This document shows positions 17,229 to 25,873 of a stretch of DNA of 64,000 bases, piece by piece. This stretch comes from Streptomyces sp. NBC_00271. Lineage in GTDB: Bacteria; Actinomycetota; Actinomycetes; Streptomycetales; Streptomycetaceae. Made by a program: the position numbers and the translations under genes. Location of the stretch: the NCBI RefSeq assembly GCF_036178845.1, contig NZ_CP108070.1:6076001-6140000 (forward strand), given 5' to 3'. A model generated the notes under the pieces. The model was given only the letters and a program-made list of their open reading frames with translations. It did no database searches and was not told the origin of the DNA. Position 1 is the stretch's first letter, and every line of letters starts with the position of its first letter.

Positions 17229-17681
17229 GTTCGGCAGCGGGGGTGAGGGCGGGCCTCCGCGGTCTCCTCAAGGTCCCGCGTCCTGGGCGGAGTTGGCCTG
17301 AGGGCCGGTGCGCGGAACTCGGCAGGGCTTGGGTACGCGGCCCAGGACCCGGGGGACACCGGCCCCGTCCGGCAGGCGGGAGAGGGCTGGAGCCCGGGTG
17401 TGGGTGGAGCCCTCGGTGTCCAGAGGTCGGTTGCGGGGCGGTGCCTGTGAACGGGACGGCATGAGAAGGGGACCCGTGGCATGTGAAGGGGCCCCGTGGT
17501 GGGGGGCTTGGCCCGGGTGAGGTGTCGGGCTCGGGTCCGTCACGGGTGAGGCGGCCCCGCCCGGGAGTTCGCGTTCGGGGCGCCGTGTGTTGTTCGGCAG
17601 GCGGTGCGGGGCGCGGTGCAGGGTGGGGGCAGGGCGCGGGGCTCGGTTGTGGGACTCGGGTGTGAAGGTGCCGGGCGGGGG
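17229..17681. other. Intergenic region between convergent TetR genes
   Basis: About 450 bp of very GC-rich sequence. Several open frames exist on both strands, but none has a plausible ribosome-binding site or recognisable protein. A 20-bp imperfect tandem pair lies at about 17461-17500 (AAGGGG(A/C)CCCGTGG in both units). It may be a gene remnant or a terminator area; I see no feature I can name. Confidence 0.4.
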
Positions 17682-18302
17682 TCAGGCCGTCTCGCGGGCC
17701 GGCGGCGGGATGGTGCGGAGGCGGCCGAGCATGCCGGGCGTGGCCAGGCCGGGCAGCATGAAGCGCCAGAACGCACCGATGCGTTCCGGCAGGTCCTCGC
17801 GGTTGCTGTAGACCTGGGACATCAACTGCAGGCCGGTGAAGGCGCCGACGATGGTCGACGTGGCTTCCTGGATGTCCACGCCCGGCAGGATCTCGCCCTG
17901 CTCCTCGGCCTGCCGCAGCAGAGCGAGTATGGCGGCGCCGGACTGCTCGTACGCCGTCTGCGGCGGCCGCGAGAACGACGTCTGCTCGACGGCGAGCCGC
18001 ACGCTGGCCCGTAGCACCGGATCGCGCTGGAGACGCTGGGCGAACTCCAGGGTGAGGTCGATGACGGCCTGGAGCTTCACCGCCTGGTCCGGCACCACCA
18101 GCGCCTCGCTGTGCGCGGTCACGAGGGCCACGGCGATCGCTTCCTTGGAGGGGAAGTGGTGGTAAAGCGCTCCTCGAGTGAGGCCCGTCCGGGCCAGGAT
18201 GTCGTTGGTGCTCGCCGCGTCGTAGCCGCGCTCGTCGAACACGCGGGCCGCGGACTCCAGGATCGAGTGCCTCGACCTCGTCCCGCGCTCTTGTGTGGCC
18301 AT
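17682..18302 (-). CDS. Gamma-butyrolactone receptor-family TetR repressor (ArpA/ScbR/JadR3-like)
   Basis: 206 residues beginning MATQERGTRSRHSILE. The DNA-binding domain (VFDERGYDAASTNDILARTG, then LTRGALYHHFPSKEAIAVAL) and the C-terminal half (GEILPGVDIQEATSTIVGAF, LQLMSQVYSNREDLPERIG, MLPGLATPGMLGRL) follow the ArpA/ScbR pattern closely. Such proteins repress their own gene, the synthase gene and pathway regulators until a butyrolactone or butenolide binds. A palindromic operator (18335-18348) lies directly upstream. The only Trp is near the C-terminus (AFWRF); no Trp occupies the region where ArpA has its ligand-critical W119, so ligand specificity may differ. The partner synthase is probably the AfsA gene at 19794. 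Confidence 0.85.
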   Translation of the reverse strand: MATQERGTRSRHSILESAARVFDERGYDAASTNDILARTGLTRGALYHHFPSKEAIAVALVTAHSEALVVPDQAVKLQAVIDLTLEFAQRLQRDPVLRASVRLAVEQTSFSRPPQTAYEQSGAAILALLRQAEEQGEILPGVDIQEATSTIVGAFTGLQLMSQVYSNREDLPERIGAFWRFMLPGLATPGMLGRLRTIPPPARETA

Positions 18303-18334
18303 ACCAGGTCCTTGCTCTCGCCCACTGGAATTTT

Positions 18335-18348
18335 ACCGACTGGTCTGT
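18335..18348 (-). promoter_or_regulatory. Palindromic operator upstream of the butyrolactone-receptor gene
   Basis: ACCGACTGGTCTGT, a variant of the operator shared with 16377, 19392 and 19686. On the minus strand it is followed by TAAAAT, a possible -10, so binding would block the promoter of the receptor gene itself. Confidence 0.65.
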
Positions 18349-18524
18349 ATTGTATCGGCAAGGCGGCACGCCGCCAGTACGCGGGAGTATTTGCTTCCGG
18401 TTTGGCTCGATTTTCGGTCGGTCCTCGGCCGTTCACCGAGTGCTTCTCAAGCGGACCTCGAGTGGTCTTCAAGTGGCCCCTCAAGCGGCTTTTGCGTGGT
18501 CTTCATACGGCCTGCGGGTGCCGC

Positions 18525-19319
18525 TCAGGGGTGGCCGAGCCGAAAACCGACACCGCGTACGGTGATGATCCAACTGCTCGAACCGAGCTTGCCGCGCAGG
18601 CTGCTGACGTGGGTGTCGATGGTGCGCCCGCGGTGGGACCAGGTGTCGTCCCAGACCTGCGCCATGAGCTGGCGTCGCGGCATGACGGTGCCGGGCTGCG
18701 AGGCCAGTAAGTGCAGCAGGTCGAACTCCTTGCGGGTCAGGTCCACCGGCTTCCCGTGCAGCGTGGCCACCCGGGTGCCGACGTCGATGCGCAGCGGCCC
18801 GTGGGTGATGACCTGGGCGGCGGCGGGCTGTTGACGCACCCGGCGCATCACCGCCTCCATCCGGGCCAGCAACTCGCGGAAGCCGTACGGCTTGACCAGG
18901 TAGTCGTCCGAGCCGGCCTGCAGTCCGAGCACCCTGTCGAGCTCGGAGCCGCGCGCGGTGACGGCGATGACCGGGGTGTCGCAGACCGCTCGGATGCCCC
19001 GGCACACCTCGAGCCCGTCCAGGTCGGGCAGGTCCAGGTCGAGCAGGAGGAGATCGGCATCGCGGTGCGCCTGGAGCGCCTTGGTGCCGGTGGCCACGCT
19101 CTGCGCGGCGTACCCCTGCCGCAGCAGGCCCTGGACGAGGGAGTCGGCGGCCCTGACGTCGTTTTCTACGACCAGGACGCGCAGTGCGCCGGCCGGGGGG
19201 CCGGGGTGGTCGGCGGCCGTCTGTGGGGCAACGGCCCGCCCGGGCTGGGGAATCGTGGGGCGGTGCGGAAGATTGCGCTGCGATCGGGCGTCGAGTAGAT
19301 CCACGGCTTGCCGATTCAT
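18525..19319 (-). CDS. Atypical OmpR-family response regulator, cluster activator (JadR1-like); contains a TTA codon
   Basis: 264 residues from ATG 19319 with AGGAGGAG upstream. After a ~45-residue non-conserved N-terminus comes a receiver domain (LRVLVVEND...) and a winged-helix output domain ending STHRGR-type SHRGRTIDTHVSSLRGKLG. The acidic pair is Glu52-Asn53 instead of two acidic residues; Asp94, Thr in AVTARG and Lys in LVKPY remain. JadR1-type atypical regulators activate angucycline genes and are inactivated by the end product instead of by dephosphorylation; that role is inferred here. A TTA leucine codon at 18708-18710 makes translation dependent on bldA tRNA. Its promoter carries the shared operator at 19389-19412. 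No SARP activator is present in the window. Confidence 0.85.
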   Translation of the reverse strand: MNRQAVDLLDARSQRNLPHRPTIPQPGRAVAPQTAADHPGPPAGALRVLVVENDVRAADSLVQGLLRQGYAAQSVATGTKALQAHRDADLLLLDLDLPDLDGLEVCRGIRAVCDTPVIAVTARGSELDRVLGLQAGSDDYLVKPYGFRELLARMEAVMRRVRQQPAAAQVITHGPLRIDVGTRVATLHGKPVDLTRKEFDLLHLLASQPGTVMPRRQLMAQVWDDTWSHRGRTIDTHVSSLRGKLGSSSWIITVRGVGFRLGHP

Positions 19320-19388
19320 CTGCTCCTCCTGAGGCACAGTCTCGTCATCACGGAACGGACTGCTGAACTCTCACAATGAGGACGATAG

Positions 19389-19412
19389 CAAACAGACTTG
19401 TCTGATTGTCAA
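19389..19412 (-). promoter_or_regulatory. Promoter and palindromic operator of the OmpR-type regulator
   Basis: Minus-strand TTGACA followed by core ACAGACTTGTCTGA (plus-strand 19392-19405) and, about 18 bp on, CTATCG as possible -10. The 24-bp block is identical to 16374-16397. Confidence 0.75.
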
Positions 19413-19685
19413 CGCGTTCGAAATCCCCCGCGCGTCGGTCCGTACCTTTTCCAATCTACCCATGTTGACCTGCGTGTATGTGGAGAGACTCAACGCTTCA
19501 AGGTCATGTTTCCGGCAGGTTGCGGTCGGGGTGGACCTCCTTGTCCTGCGTGTGTCCTTGGCGCTAACCATGCAGGTCTGCACGGTTTGTAAGATCGGGC
19601 GTCCCCGGTGGCGCAATCGTGCTGTATCGGCCCGTAGCGGCGGCTCATCGCTCGAAGGATGCTAAAGCTTTACTTGAAAAACCGA

Positions 19686-19699
19686 ACAGACATGTCTGT
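19686..19699 (+). promoter_or_regulatory. Perfect palindromic operator upstream of afsA
   Basis: ACAGACATGTCTGT is a perfect 14-bp palindrome. TTGAAA lies upstream and TATCTT overlaps its right side, so it sits in the afsA promoter. Confidence 0.75.
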
Positions 19700-19793
19700 A
19701 TCTTGTGTGGGCGAGAGAACGTCGGCCACGGGGGGTGGCTGCCGGCGGTACGGATTGCTGCCCCCTGCTCGGAAACAGACAGGAGTGCCGTAC

Positions 19794-20888
19794 ATGTCGT
19801 ACACCACCTCCACCCGTGTGTCCGTCGAAGACGACGTCGCGACGGTGGGCACCAGCGCCTCACGAACCGCCTCACGACCCGCTGCCCGAACCGCTGTTCA
19901 ACCCGCCGTTCAGACCTCTGCCCAGGCCTCTGCCCAAGCCTCCGTTCAGACCGCCACGCGAACTCTGACGCCGCGGCTGACCACGACGGTTCCGCGCGAG
20001 TACGTCCATCGCGCCGCCGTCTCGGAGGTGTTGCTGACCGGCTGGGAGGCCGCCGCCGAGCCAGCCGGACCCGACCCGGACGAATTCGCGGTCAGCGCCC
20101 AATGGCCGCGCAGCCACTCCTTCTTCACCCAGTCCGGCGGCTACCAGGACCCGATGCTCCTGATCGAGTCCGTCCGCCAGATCGGTTCCCTGCTCGCGCA
20201 CGCGGAGTTCGGCGTCCCCTTCGGGCACCAGTTCCTGATGTGGGACATGTTCTTCAGCACCTCCCCCGAACTCCTCGTCGCGGACGCCGTCCCCACGGAG
20301 GTCGAACTGCGCACGGTCTGCCGCGACATCGTCCGCAGGGGCCGGGTGCTCGGCGGTATGCGCTACGACGTCACCGTGCTGCGCGACGGAAGGGCGCTGG
20401 CCACCGCCGGCGCCGCGTTCAGCTGCACCAGTCCCGCCGTCCACCGCAGGCTGCGCGCCGGCCGGCCCACCACCACCGACCGCGTCGTGCCGCCCGCGAT
20501 CGACCCGGCCGCGGTGGGCCACGCCGACGACCGGCACGTGCTGCTCGCCGAGCCCGGATCGGCCTCCGGCAGCGGCGACCGCTGGGAACTGCGCGTCGAC
20601 ACCGCCCATCCCACCTTCTTCGACCACCCCGTCGATCACATACCGGGCATGGTCCTGCTGGAAGCCGCCCGGCAGGCCGGCCTCGTGTCGACCGGGATGC
20701 CGGACGCCCTCCTGCTGGGTCTCAAGAGCAACTTCGCGCGCTACGCCGAGTTCGACGCGCCCTGCTGGATCGAGCCGCAGGCCGAACCGCACGGTACGGA
20801 GGGCGGCGTACTGGTGCGGGTGCGCGGTACGCAGCACGCTGAGACCGTCTTCACCGCCGAGCTCGTCCTGAGCCCGCGCGGCCGCTGA
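19794..20888 (+). CDS. AfsA-type butyrolactone/butenolide synthase
   Basis: 364 residues from ATG 19794 (AGGAG at 8-9 bp). After a Thr/Ala/Gln-rich leader (about residues 20-60, with an imperfect repeat AQASAQASVQ) come two AfsA hotdog-fold repeats: the first around YVHRAAVSEVLLTGW and HSFFTQSGGYQDPMLLIESV, the second around HPTFFDHPVDHIPGMVLLEA. Family enzymes condense a beta-ketoacyl chain with dihydroxyacetone phosphate, the first committed step to gamma-butyrolactone or methylenomycin-furan/butenolide signals. An operator of the receptor type precedes it and an epimerase-family reductase follows, the usual signal-synthesis pair. Confidence 0.93.
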   Translation: MSYTTSTRVSVEDDVATVGTSASRTASRPAARTAVQPAVQTSAQASAQASVQTATRTLTPRLTTTVPREYVHRAAVSEVLLTGWEAAAEPAGPDPDEFAVSAQWPRSHSFFTQSGGYQDPMLLIESVRQIGSLLAHAEFGVPFGHQFLMWDMFFSTSPELLVADAVPTEVELRTVCRDIVRRGRVLGGMRYDVTVLRDGRALATAGAAFSCTSPAVHRRLRAGRPTTTDRVVPPAIDPAAVGHADDRHVLLAEPGSASGSGDRWELRVDTAHPTFFDHPVDHIPGMVLLEAARQAGLVSTGMPDALLLGLKSNFARYAEFDAPCWIEPQAEPHGTEGGVLVRVRGTQHAETVFTAELVLSPRGR

Positions 20889-20944
20889 GCCCGCGCATCC
20901 TCCGTACGCCTGGGAGATCGTCCCCATCCCGAGGAGACAGACCC

Positions 20945-21904
20945 GTGCCCACCATCCTGATCACCGGCGCCGCCGGCTTCGTCGGCGGACACGTCATCCG
21001 TGAAGCGGCCCGGTACCGGGCCGACTTGAGGCTCATGTCCCATCGCAGTCCCCTGCTCGGCTCCGGTCCCCCGACCCAGGAGGGTCCTGCGGGCCATGAC
21101 GGTGCTCGCGTCGTTCGGGCCGATCTGACCGACCCCGCGTCCTTGCGCGGGGTGTGCGACGGCGTCGACGTCCTGATCCACTGCGCCTCGCGGATCGGCG
21201 GCGGCGTCGAGGCCAACGAGGCCGTCAACGCCCGTGGCACGGCGGCGCTCGTCGAGGAAGCGCGCCGCGCGGGGGTTGCGCGCATCGTCCAGCTGAGCAC
21301 CGCGTCCGTCTACGGCCGTGGCACCTTCCGCGGCGCCCGGCCCGAAGAACTGCGCCGCAACCCGGGCTCGCCCACGTCGCGCACCCGGGCCGCGGCCGAG
21401 GACACCGTTCTCGCGGCCGGCGGTGTCGTCCTGCGCCCGCACCTGGTGTACGGGGAGGGCGACAGGTGGGTGGTGCCCGGCCTGACCCGGATGCTGCGCG
21501 TGCTGCCCGGCACGGTGGAGGGCTGGCCCGCCCGGAGCTCCGTGATCGCCGTACCCGAACTGGCCGCGCTGCTGGTGGCCAGCGCGCTCGCTCCCGCCGC
21601 CGACCTGACCGCCTCCATCTACCACGCCACCCACCCGGAGCCCCTCCCCGTGGACACTCTTCTGCGGGCGGTCGCCGAGTGCACCGGGGCCGACCGGCCT
21701 GACCGGGAACTGACCGTCGACCGAGCCCGGGCGGTCCTGGCCGAGAACGGCGTACCTCCGTCCGGACTCGACATGTTCACCACCGACCACGTCTTCGACA
21801 GCACCCCGCTCTGGTCCGACCTGCGTCGCGCACCCGGCGCCGGTTTCGACACCGATTTCCCCCTCGCGGCGCCCTGGTACCGCAAGGCCCTGCGGGACGG
21901 TTGA
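20945..21904 (+). CDS. NAD-dependent epimerase/reductase of the signal-synthesis pair (JadW2-like)
   Basis: 319 residues from a GTG start with AGGAGACAG upstream. Extended short-chain dehydrogenase with the Rossmann motif GAAGFVGGHVI at the N-terminus and the substrate region QLSTASVYGRGTF; the classical YxxxK catalytic pair is not obvious at the expected place (RTRAAAEDTVL), which argues for an atypical reductase or epimerase. In butyrolactone loci such genes lie next to afsA and reduce or modify the signal intermediate. It lies 56 bp after afsA on the same strand and is followed by a terminator hairpin. Confidence 0.8.
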   Translation: MPTILITGAAGFVGGHVIREAARYRADLRLMSHRSPLLGSGPPTQEGPAGHDGARVVRADLTDPASLRGVCDGVDVLIHCASRIGGGVEANEAVNARGTAALVEEARRAGVARIVQLSTASVYGRGTFRGARPEELRRNPGSPTSRTRAAAEDTVLAAGGVVLRPHLVYGEGDRWVVPGLTRMLRVLPGTVEGWPARSSVIAVPELAALLVASALAPAADLTASIYHATHPEPLPVDTLLRAVAECTGADRPDRELTVDRARAVLAENGVPPSGLDMFTTDHVFDSTPLWSDLRRAPGAGFDTDFPLAAPWYRKALRDG

Positions 21905-21961
21905 CCGGGGACGAGCCCGGGAGCTCGACCGGCCACGTGGTTGATCTGCCACGTGGTCGAC

Positions 21962-21985
21962 CGTCCCGCGAAACCCCGCGGGACG
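21962..21985 (+). terminator. Hairpin after the epimerase gene
   Basis: Perfect 9-bp arms CGTCCCGCG/CGCGGGACG around AAACCC, 57 bp after the stop. It separates the signalling genes from the biosynthetic operon. Confidence 0.6.
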
Positions 21986-21997
21986 TTGTGAAGCGCC

Positions 21998-22078
21998 TCC
22001 CGAACCCCTCCCGAACGCCGCTCCGGAACGCCGTCCCGGAACCCTCCCGAACGCCGTCCCGGAACGCCTCCGAACGCC
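21998..22078. repeat. Imperfect tandem repeats in the gap before the biotin carboxylase gene
   Basis: Several imperfect units built on CCGGAACGCC / CCCGAACGCC occur in a row. The whole 21905-22314 gap holds this repeat, the hairpin at 21962 and presumably the promoter of the main biosynthetic operon; I see no gene in it. Confidence 0.5.
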
Positions 22079-22314
22079 CCCCGATCGTCCCTAGAAATTC
22101 TCTGCGGAATGGCGCATTCCTTTTCTTTCCGGACCCGGTGGATCCGTCCGCCGGGTCCGGCTATTTGACGGAGGTCTGACCTTCCTCTTTCCTCTTCCGG
22201 TAAGTACTGCCCCGGGTCTGCGGATTCTGACCCAGTTCTGCAACGGACCGTATTGAAGGGGAAGTGCGCACTCGAACAGTCTTGTGGCTCCGAGCGGAGT
22301 CTGGGAGGTTCATC

Positions 22315-24090
22315 GTGCGCAAGGTGCTCATCGCCAACCGTGGCGAAATCGCTGTCCGCGTGGCCCGGGCGTGCCGGGATGCCGGGATCGCGAGCGTTGC
22401 CGTGTATGCGGAACCAGACAGGGACGCGTCGCATGTCCGGGCGGCGGACGAGGCGTTCGCTTTGGGCGGTGACACCCCCGCCACCAGCTACCTGGACATC
22501 GCCAAGGTCCTCCAGGCCGCCAAGGACTCCGGCGCGGACGCCATCCACCCGGGCTACGGCTTCCTGTCGGAGAACGCCGAGTTCGCCCAGGCGGTCCTGG
22601 ACGCCGGCCTGACCTGGATCGGCCCGCCTCCGCAGGCCATCCGCGACCTCGGCGACAAGGTCGCCGCCCGCCACATCGCCCAGCGCGCCGGCGCCCCCCT
22701 CGTCGCGGGCACCCCCGACCCGGTGAACGGCGCCGACGAGGTCGTCGCCTTCGCCAAGGAGCACGGGCTGCCGATCGCGATCAAGGCCGCCTTCGGCGGC
22801 GGCGGACGCGGCCTGAAGGTCGCCCGCACCCTCGAAGAGGTCCCCGAGCTCTACGACTCCGCCGTGCGTGAGGCGGTCGCCGCGTTCGGCCGCGGCGAGT
22901 GCTTCGTCGAGCGCTACCTCGACAAGCCCCGCCACGTCGAGACCCAGTGCCTGGCCGACACCCACGGCAACGTCGTCGTCGTCTCCACCCGCGACTGCTC
23001 CCTCCAGCGCCGCCACCAGAAACTGGTGGAAGAGGCCCCCGCGCCGTTCCTGTCGGACGCCCAGGTGGCGGAGCTGTACTCCTCCTCCAAGGCGATCCTC
23101 AAGGAGGCCGGTTACGTCGGCGCCGGCACCGTGGAGTTCCTCGTCGGCATGGACGGCACGATCTCCTTCCTCGAGGTCAACACCCGCCTCCAGGTCGAGC
23201 ACCCCGTCACCGAGGAAGTCGCCGGCATCGACCTCGTCCGCGAGATGTTCCGCATCGCCGACGGCGAGGAACTCGGCTACGGCGACCCCGCCCTGCGCGG
23301 CCACTCCTTCGAGTTCCGCATCAACGGCGAAGACCCCGGCCGGGGTTTCCTCCCGGCCCCCGGCACGGTCTCCACCTTCGCGCCGCCCTCCGGCCCCGGC
23401 GTCCGCCTGGACGCGGGTGTGCAGTGCGGCAGCGTGATCGGTCCGGCCTGGGACTCCCTGCTCGCCAAGCTGATCGTCACCGGCGCCACCCGCGAGCAGG
23501 CGCTCCAGCGCGCCGCCCGCGCCCTCGAGGAGTTCGAGATCGGCGGGATGGCCACCGCGCTTCCTTTCCACCGCGCGGTCGTCAAGGATCCGGCCTTCGC
23601 CCCCGAACTGACCGGCTCCGCCGACCCGTTCACGGTCCACACCCGCTGGATCGAGACCGAGTTCGCCAATGACATCCCGGCCTTCACCCACCCCGCCGAG
23701 GTGGCGGAGGCGGAGGGCGAGCCGGGCCGCGAGTCCGTCGTCGTCGAGGTCGGCGGCAAGCGCCTCGAGGTCTCGCTGCCGTCCTCGCTGGGCATGTCCC
23801 TGGCCCGCACCGGCCTCGCGGCCGGCGCCAAGCCCAAGCGCCGCGCGGCGAGGAGGTCGGGCCCGGTCGCCTCCGGTGACACGCTCGCCTCGCCCATGCA
23901 GGGCACGATCGTCAAGGTCGCGGTCGAGGAGGGCCAGGAGGTCAAGGAGGGCGACCTCGTCGTCGTCCTGGAGGCCATGAAGATGGAACAGCCCCTCAAC
24001 GCCCACCGCTCGGGGATCGTCAAGAGCCTCACCGCCGAAGTGGGCGCGTCCGTCGCCGCGGGCGCCGCCATGTGCGAAATCACCAGCTGA
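22315..24090 (+). CDS. Acyl-CoA carboxylase alpha subunit: biotin carboxylase fused to biotin carrier (JadJ-like)
   Basis: 591 residues from GTG 22315 (GGGAGG upstream; protein [20 protein letters not shown]). Residues 1-450 form the biotin carboxylase with the glycine-rich ATP loop [12 protein letters not shown] and [11 protein letters not shown]; the C-terminus is a biotinyl domain with the acceptor Lys556 in LEAMKMEQP. Together with the carboxyltransferase (35285) and epsilon subunit (36868) it makes malonyl-CoA for the polyketide synthase. A dedicated copy at the head of the operon is a hallmark of jadomycin/kinamycin-type clusters. The frame extends upstream to 22264 but without similarity. 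Confidence 0.93.
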   Translation: MRKVLIANRGEIAVRVARACRDAGIASVAVYAEPDRDASHVRAADEAFALGGDTPATSYLDIAKVLQAAKDSGADAIHPGYGFLSENAEFAQAVLDAGLTWIGPPPQAIRDLGDKVAARHIAQRAGAPLVAGTPDPVNGADEVVAFAKEHGLPIAIKAAFGGGGRGLKVARTLEEVPELYDSAVREAVAAFGRGECFVERYLDKPRHVETQCLADTHGNVVVVSTRDCSLQRRHQKLVEEAPAPFLSDAQVAELYSSSKAILKEAGYVGAGTVEFLVGMDGTISFLEVNTRLQVEHPVTEEVAGIDLVREMFRIADGEELGYGDPALRGHSFEFRINGEDPGRGFLPAPGTVSTFAPPSGPGVRLDAGVQCGSVIGPAWDSLLAKLIVTGATREQALQRAARALEEFEIGGMATALPFHRAVVKDPAFAPELTGSADPFTVHTRWIETEFANDIPAFTHPAEVAEAEGEPGRESVVVEVGGKRLEVSLPSSLGMSLARTGLAAGAKPKRRAARRSGPVASGDTLASPMQGTIVKVAVEEGQEVKEGDLVVVLEAMKMEQPLNAHRSGIVKSLTAEVGASVAAGAAMCEITS

Positions 24091-24150
24091 ATTCCCCGGC
24101 AGTCCCCAGTATTCCCTGGCGGTCTCCAGTATTCCCCGGCATTTTCCAGC
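24091..24150. repeat. Three tandem 20-bp repeats directly after the biotin carboxylase stop
   Basis: Units at 24091, 24111 and 24131 follow ATTCCC(C/T)GGC....CCAG(T/C). The array starts at the base after the stop codon and lies in the 185-bp gap before the cyclase. Confidence 0.75.
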
Positions 24151-24275
24151 GCAATTCTGAACCGGTCTGACAATTCCCTGACACGGGGAATATTGAAACC
24201 GCTCGTACCGCCCAAGATACTGAATATGAGCTTTCGTCAACTGTTGTGTGGTGGGCCCCGAGGAGAGGGAAACGT

Positions 24276-24605
24276 ATGTACAGCACGCTGATTGTGGCTC
24301 GGATGGATCCCGGGTCGAGCGTCGACGTCGCGAAGATTTTCGGTGATTTCGACGACACGGAAATGCCGCACCGCATGGGCACGCGCCGGCGCCAGCTCTT
24401 CCAGTACCGGGGTCTGTACTTCCACCTCCAGGACTTCGACGCGGACAACGGCGGCGAGCTGATCCAGCACGCCCGGCACGACCCCCGCTTCATACAGATC
24501 AGCGAGGACCTGAAGCCGTTCATCGAGGCGTACGACCCGGCCACCTGGCGCTCCCCGGCCGACGCGATGGCCACACGCTTCTACAACTGGGAGGCGTCCG
24601 CGTGA
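24276..24605 (+). CDS. Polyketide cyclase, TcmI/JadI family
   Basis: 109 residues from ATG 24276 (AGGAGAGGG upstream), protein [15 protein letters not shown]. It matches the Cyclase_polyket family of small dimeric ferredoxin-like enzymes by [31 protein letters not shown] and the C-terminal FYNWEA. These proteins fold the poly-beta-ketone and close late rings, in angucyclines the angular fourth ring. The stop overlaps the KS-alpha GTG start (GTGA), giving the typical cyclase-KS-KS order. Confidence 0.93.
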   Translation: MYSTLIVARMDPGSSVDVAKIFGDFDDTEMPHRMGTRRRQLFQYRGLYFHLQDFDADNGGELIQHARHDPRFIQISEDLKPFIEAYDPATWRSPADAMATRFYNWEASA

Positions 24606-25873
24606 CCGGCCGACGAGTTGTCATCACCGGTATCGAGGTGCTCGCCCCCGGTGGTGTCGGGGCGAAGAACTTCTGGAACCTGCTGAGCGAGGGCCGTACG
24701 GCCACCCGCCGCATCACGTTCTTCGACCCCAGCCCGTTCCGTTCCCGGGTCGCCGCCGAGATCGACTTCGATCCCGCGGAGCACGGGCTGCGCCCGCAGG
24801 AGATACGCCGGATGGACCGCGCCGCGCAGTTCGCGGTGGTCGCGGCCCGTGGTGCGGTCGCCGACAGCGGTATCGACATCGACGCCTACGACCCGTACCG
24901 GGTCGGCGTCACCATCGGCAGCGCGGTCGGCGCGACCATGGGTCTGGACGAGGAGTACAACGTCGTCAGCGACGGCGGCCGGCTCCACCTGGTCGACCAC
25001 GCCTACACGGCCCCGCACCTGTACAACTACCTGGTCCCCAGCTCCTTCGCGGCCGAGGTCGCGTGGGCCGTGGGCGCGCAGGGCCCCAACACGGTGGTCT
25101 CCACGGGCTGTACGTCCGGCATCGACTCGGTCGGGCACGCCGTGGAGCTGCTCCGCGAGGGCTCGGCGGACGTCATGATCACGGGTTCGTCCGACGCCCC
25201 GATCTCGCCGATCACGATGGCGTGCTTCGACGCGATCAAGGCGACGACGCCCCGGGACGACGTACCCGAGCGTGCCTCGCGCCCCTTCGACGGGACCCGC
25301 AACGGGTTCGTCCTCGGGGAGGGTGCCGCCGTGTTCGTCCTGGAGGAGCTGGAGAGCGCCAAGCGGCGCGGCGCACACATCTACGCCGAGATCGCGGGCT
25401 ATGCGACGCGCTCGAACGCGTACCACATGACGGGTCTGCGTCCGGACGGGGCGGAGATGGCCGAGGCCATCACGGTCGCGCTCGACGAGGCCAGGATGAA
25501 CGCGACCGAGATCGACTACATCAACGCGCACGGCTCGGGCACCAAGCAGAACGACCGCCACGAGACCGAGGCGTTCAAGCGGAGCCTGGGCGACCACGCC
25601 TACCGGACCCCGGTCAGCTCGATCAAGTCGATGGTCGGGCACTCGCTCGGCGCGATCGGCTCCATCGAGATCGCCGCGTCCGCGCTGGCGATGGAGAACC
25701 ACGTCGTGCCGCCCACGGCCAACCTCACCACCCCCGACCCCAAGTGCGACCTCGACTACGTGCCGCTGGTCGCCCGTGAGCAGCTCACCGACGCGGTGCT
25801 CACGGTCGGCAGCGGCTTCGGGGGATTCCAGAGCGCCATGGTGCTGGCGCGTCCCGAGAGGAGCGTGGCATGA
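24602..25873 (+). CDS. Type II polyketide ketosynthase alpha subunit
   Basis: 423 residues. Thiolase-fold condensing enzyme with the nucleophile Cys170 in [14 protein letters not shown] and catalytic His in [12 protein letters not shown] and [12 protein letters not shown]. It catalyses Claisen condensations of malonyl-ACP to build the aromatic polyketide chain with its KS-beta partner. Start and stop overlap both neighbours (GTGA at the start, ATGA with KS-beta), ensuring stoichiometric translation. Length and order cyclase-KSalpha-KSbeta-ACP match angucycline minimal synthases. Confidence 0.97.
   Translation: MTGRRVVITGIEVLAPGGVGAKNFWNLLSEGRTATRRITFFDPSPFRSRVAAEIDFDPAEHGLRPQEIRRMDRAAQFAVVAARGAVADSGIDIDAYDPYRVGVTIGSAVGATMGLDEEYNVVSDGGRLHLVDHAYTAPHLYNYLVPSSFAAEVAWAVGAQGPNTVVSTGCTSGIDSVGHAVELLREGSADVMITGSSDAPISPITMACFDAIKATTPRDDVPERASRPFDGTRNGFVLGEGAAVFVLEELESAKRRGAHIYAEIAGYATRSNAYHMTGLRPDGAEMAEAITVALDEARMNATEIDYINAHGSGTKQNDRHETEAFKRSLGDHAYRTPVSSIKSMVGHSLGAIGSIEIAASALAMENHVVPPTANLTTPDPKCDLDYVPLVAREQLTDAVLTVGSGFGGFQSAMVLARPERSVA

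Larger units (their letters stand above)
19320..19793. other. Divergent regulatory region between the OmpR-type regulator and afsA
   Basis: About 470 bp with relatively low GC and no convincing gene. It holds two operators of the butyrolactone-receptor type (19389-19412 and 19686-19699), each within a promoter pointing outward. The ~90 bp from the second operator to the afsA start is an untranslated leader with AGGAG before ATG 19794. Confidence 0.7.

Noticed and set aside
17229-17681. Small genes in the gap between the TetR genes
   Set aside because: Several frames of 60-120 codons exist on both strands, but none has a start with a ribosome-binding site or recognisable features.
16714-18369. 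Long minus-strand frame of about 550 codons across both TetR genes
   Set aside because: It is antisense or out of frame to two well-supported TetR genes, rich in Pro/Arg/Ala as expected of GC-rich shadow frames, and has no ribosome-binding site.
19371-19616. Small minus-strand gene in the afsA-regulator gap
   Set aside because: It runs through a promoter and operator, has no ribosome-binding site and no family similarity.
21930-21960. CCACGTGG palindromes after the epimerase gene as parS sites
   Set aside because: They share only the CACGTG centre; the outer bases of parS (GTTT/AAAC) are missing.
21619-24240. 870-codon minus-strand frame opposite the biotin carboxylase
   Set aside because: Open only because of GC-rich third positions; the plus-strand carboxylase has full family similarity.
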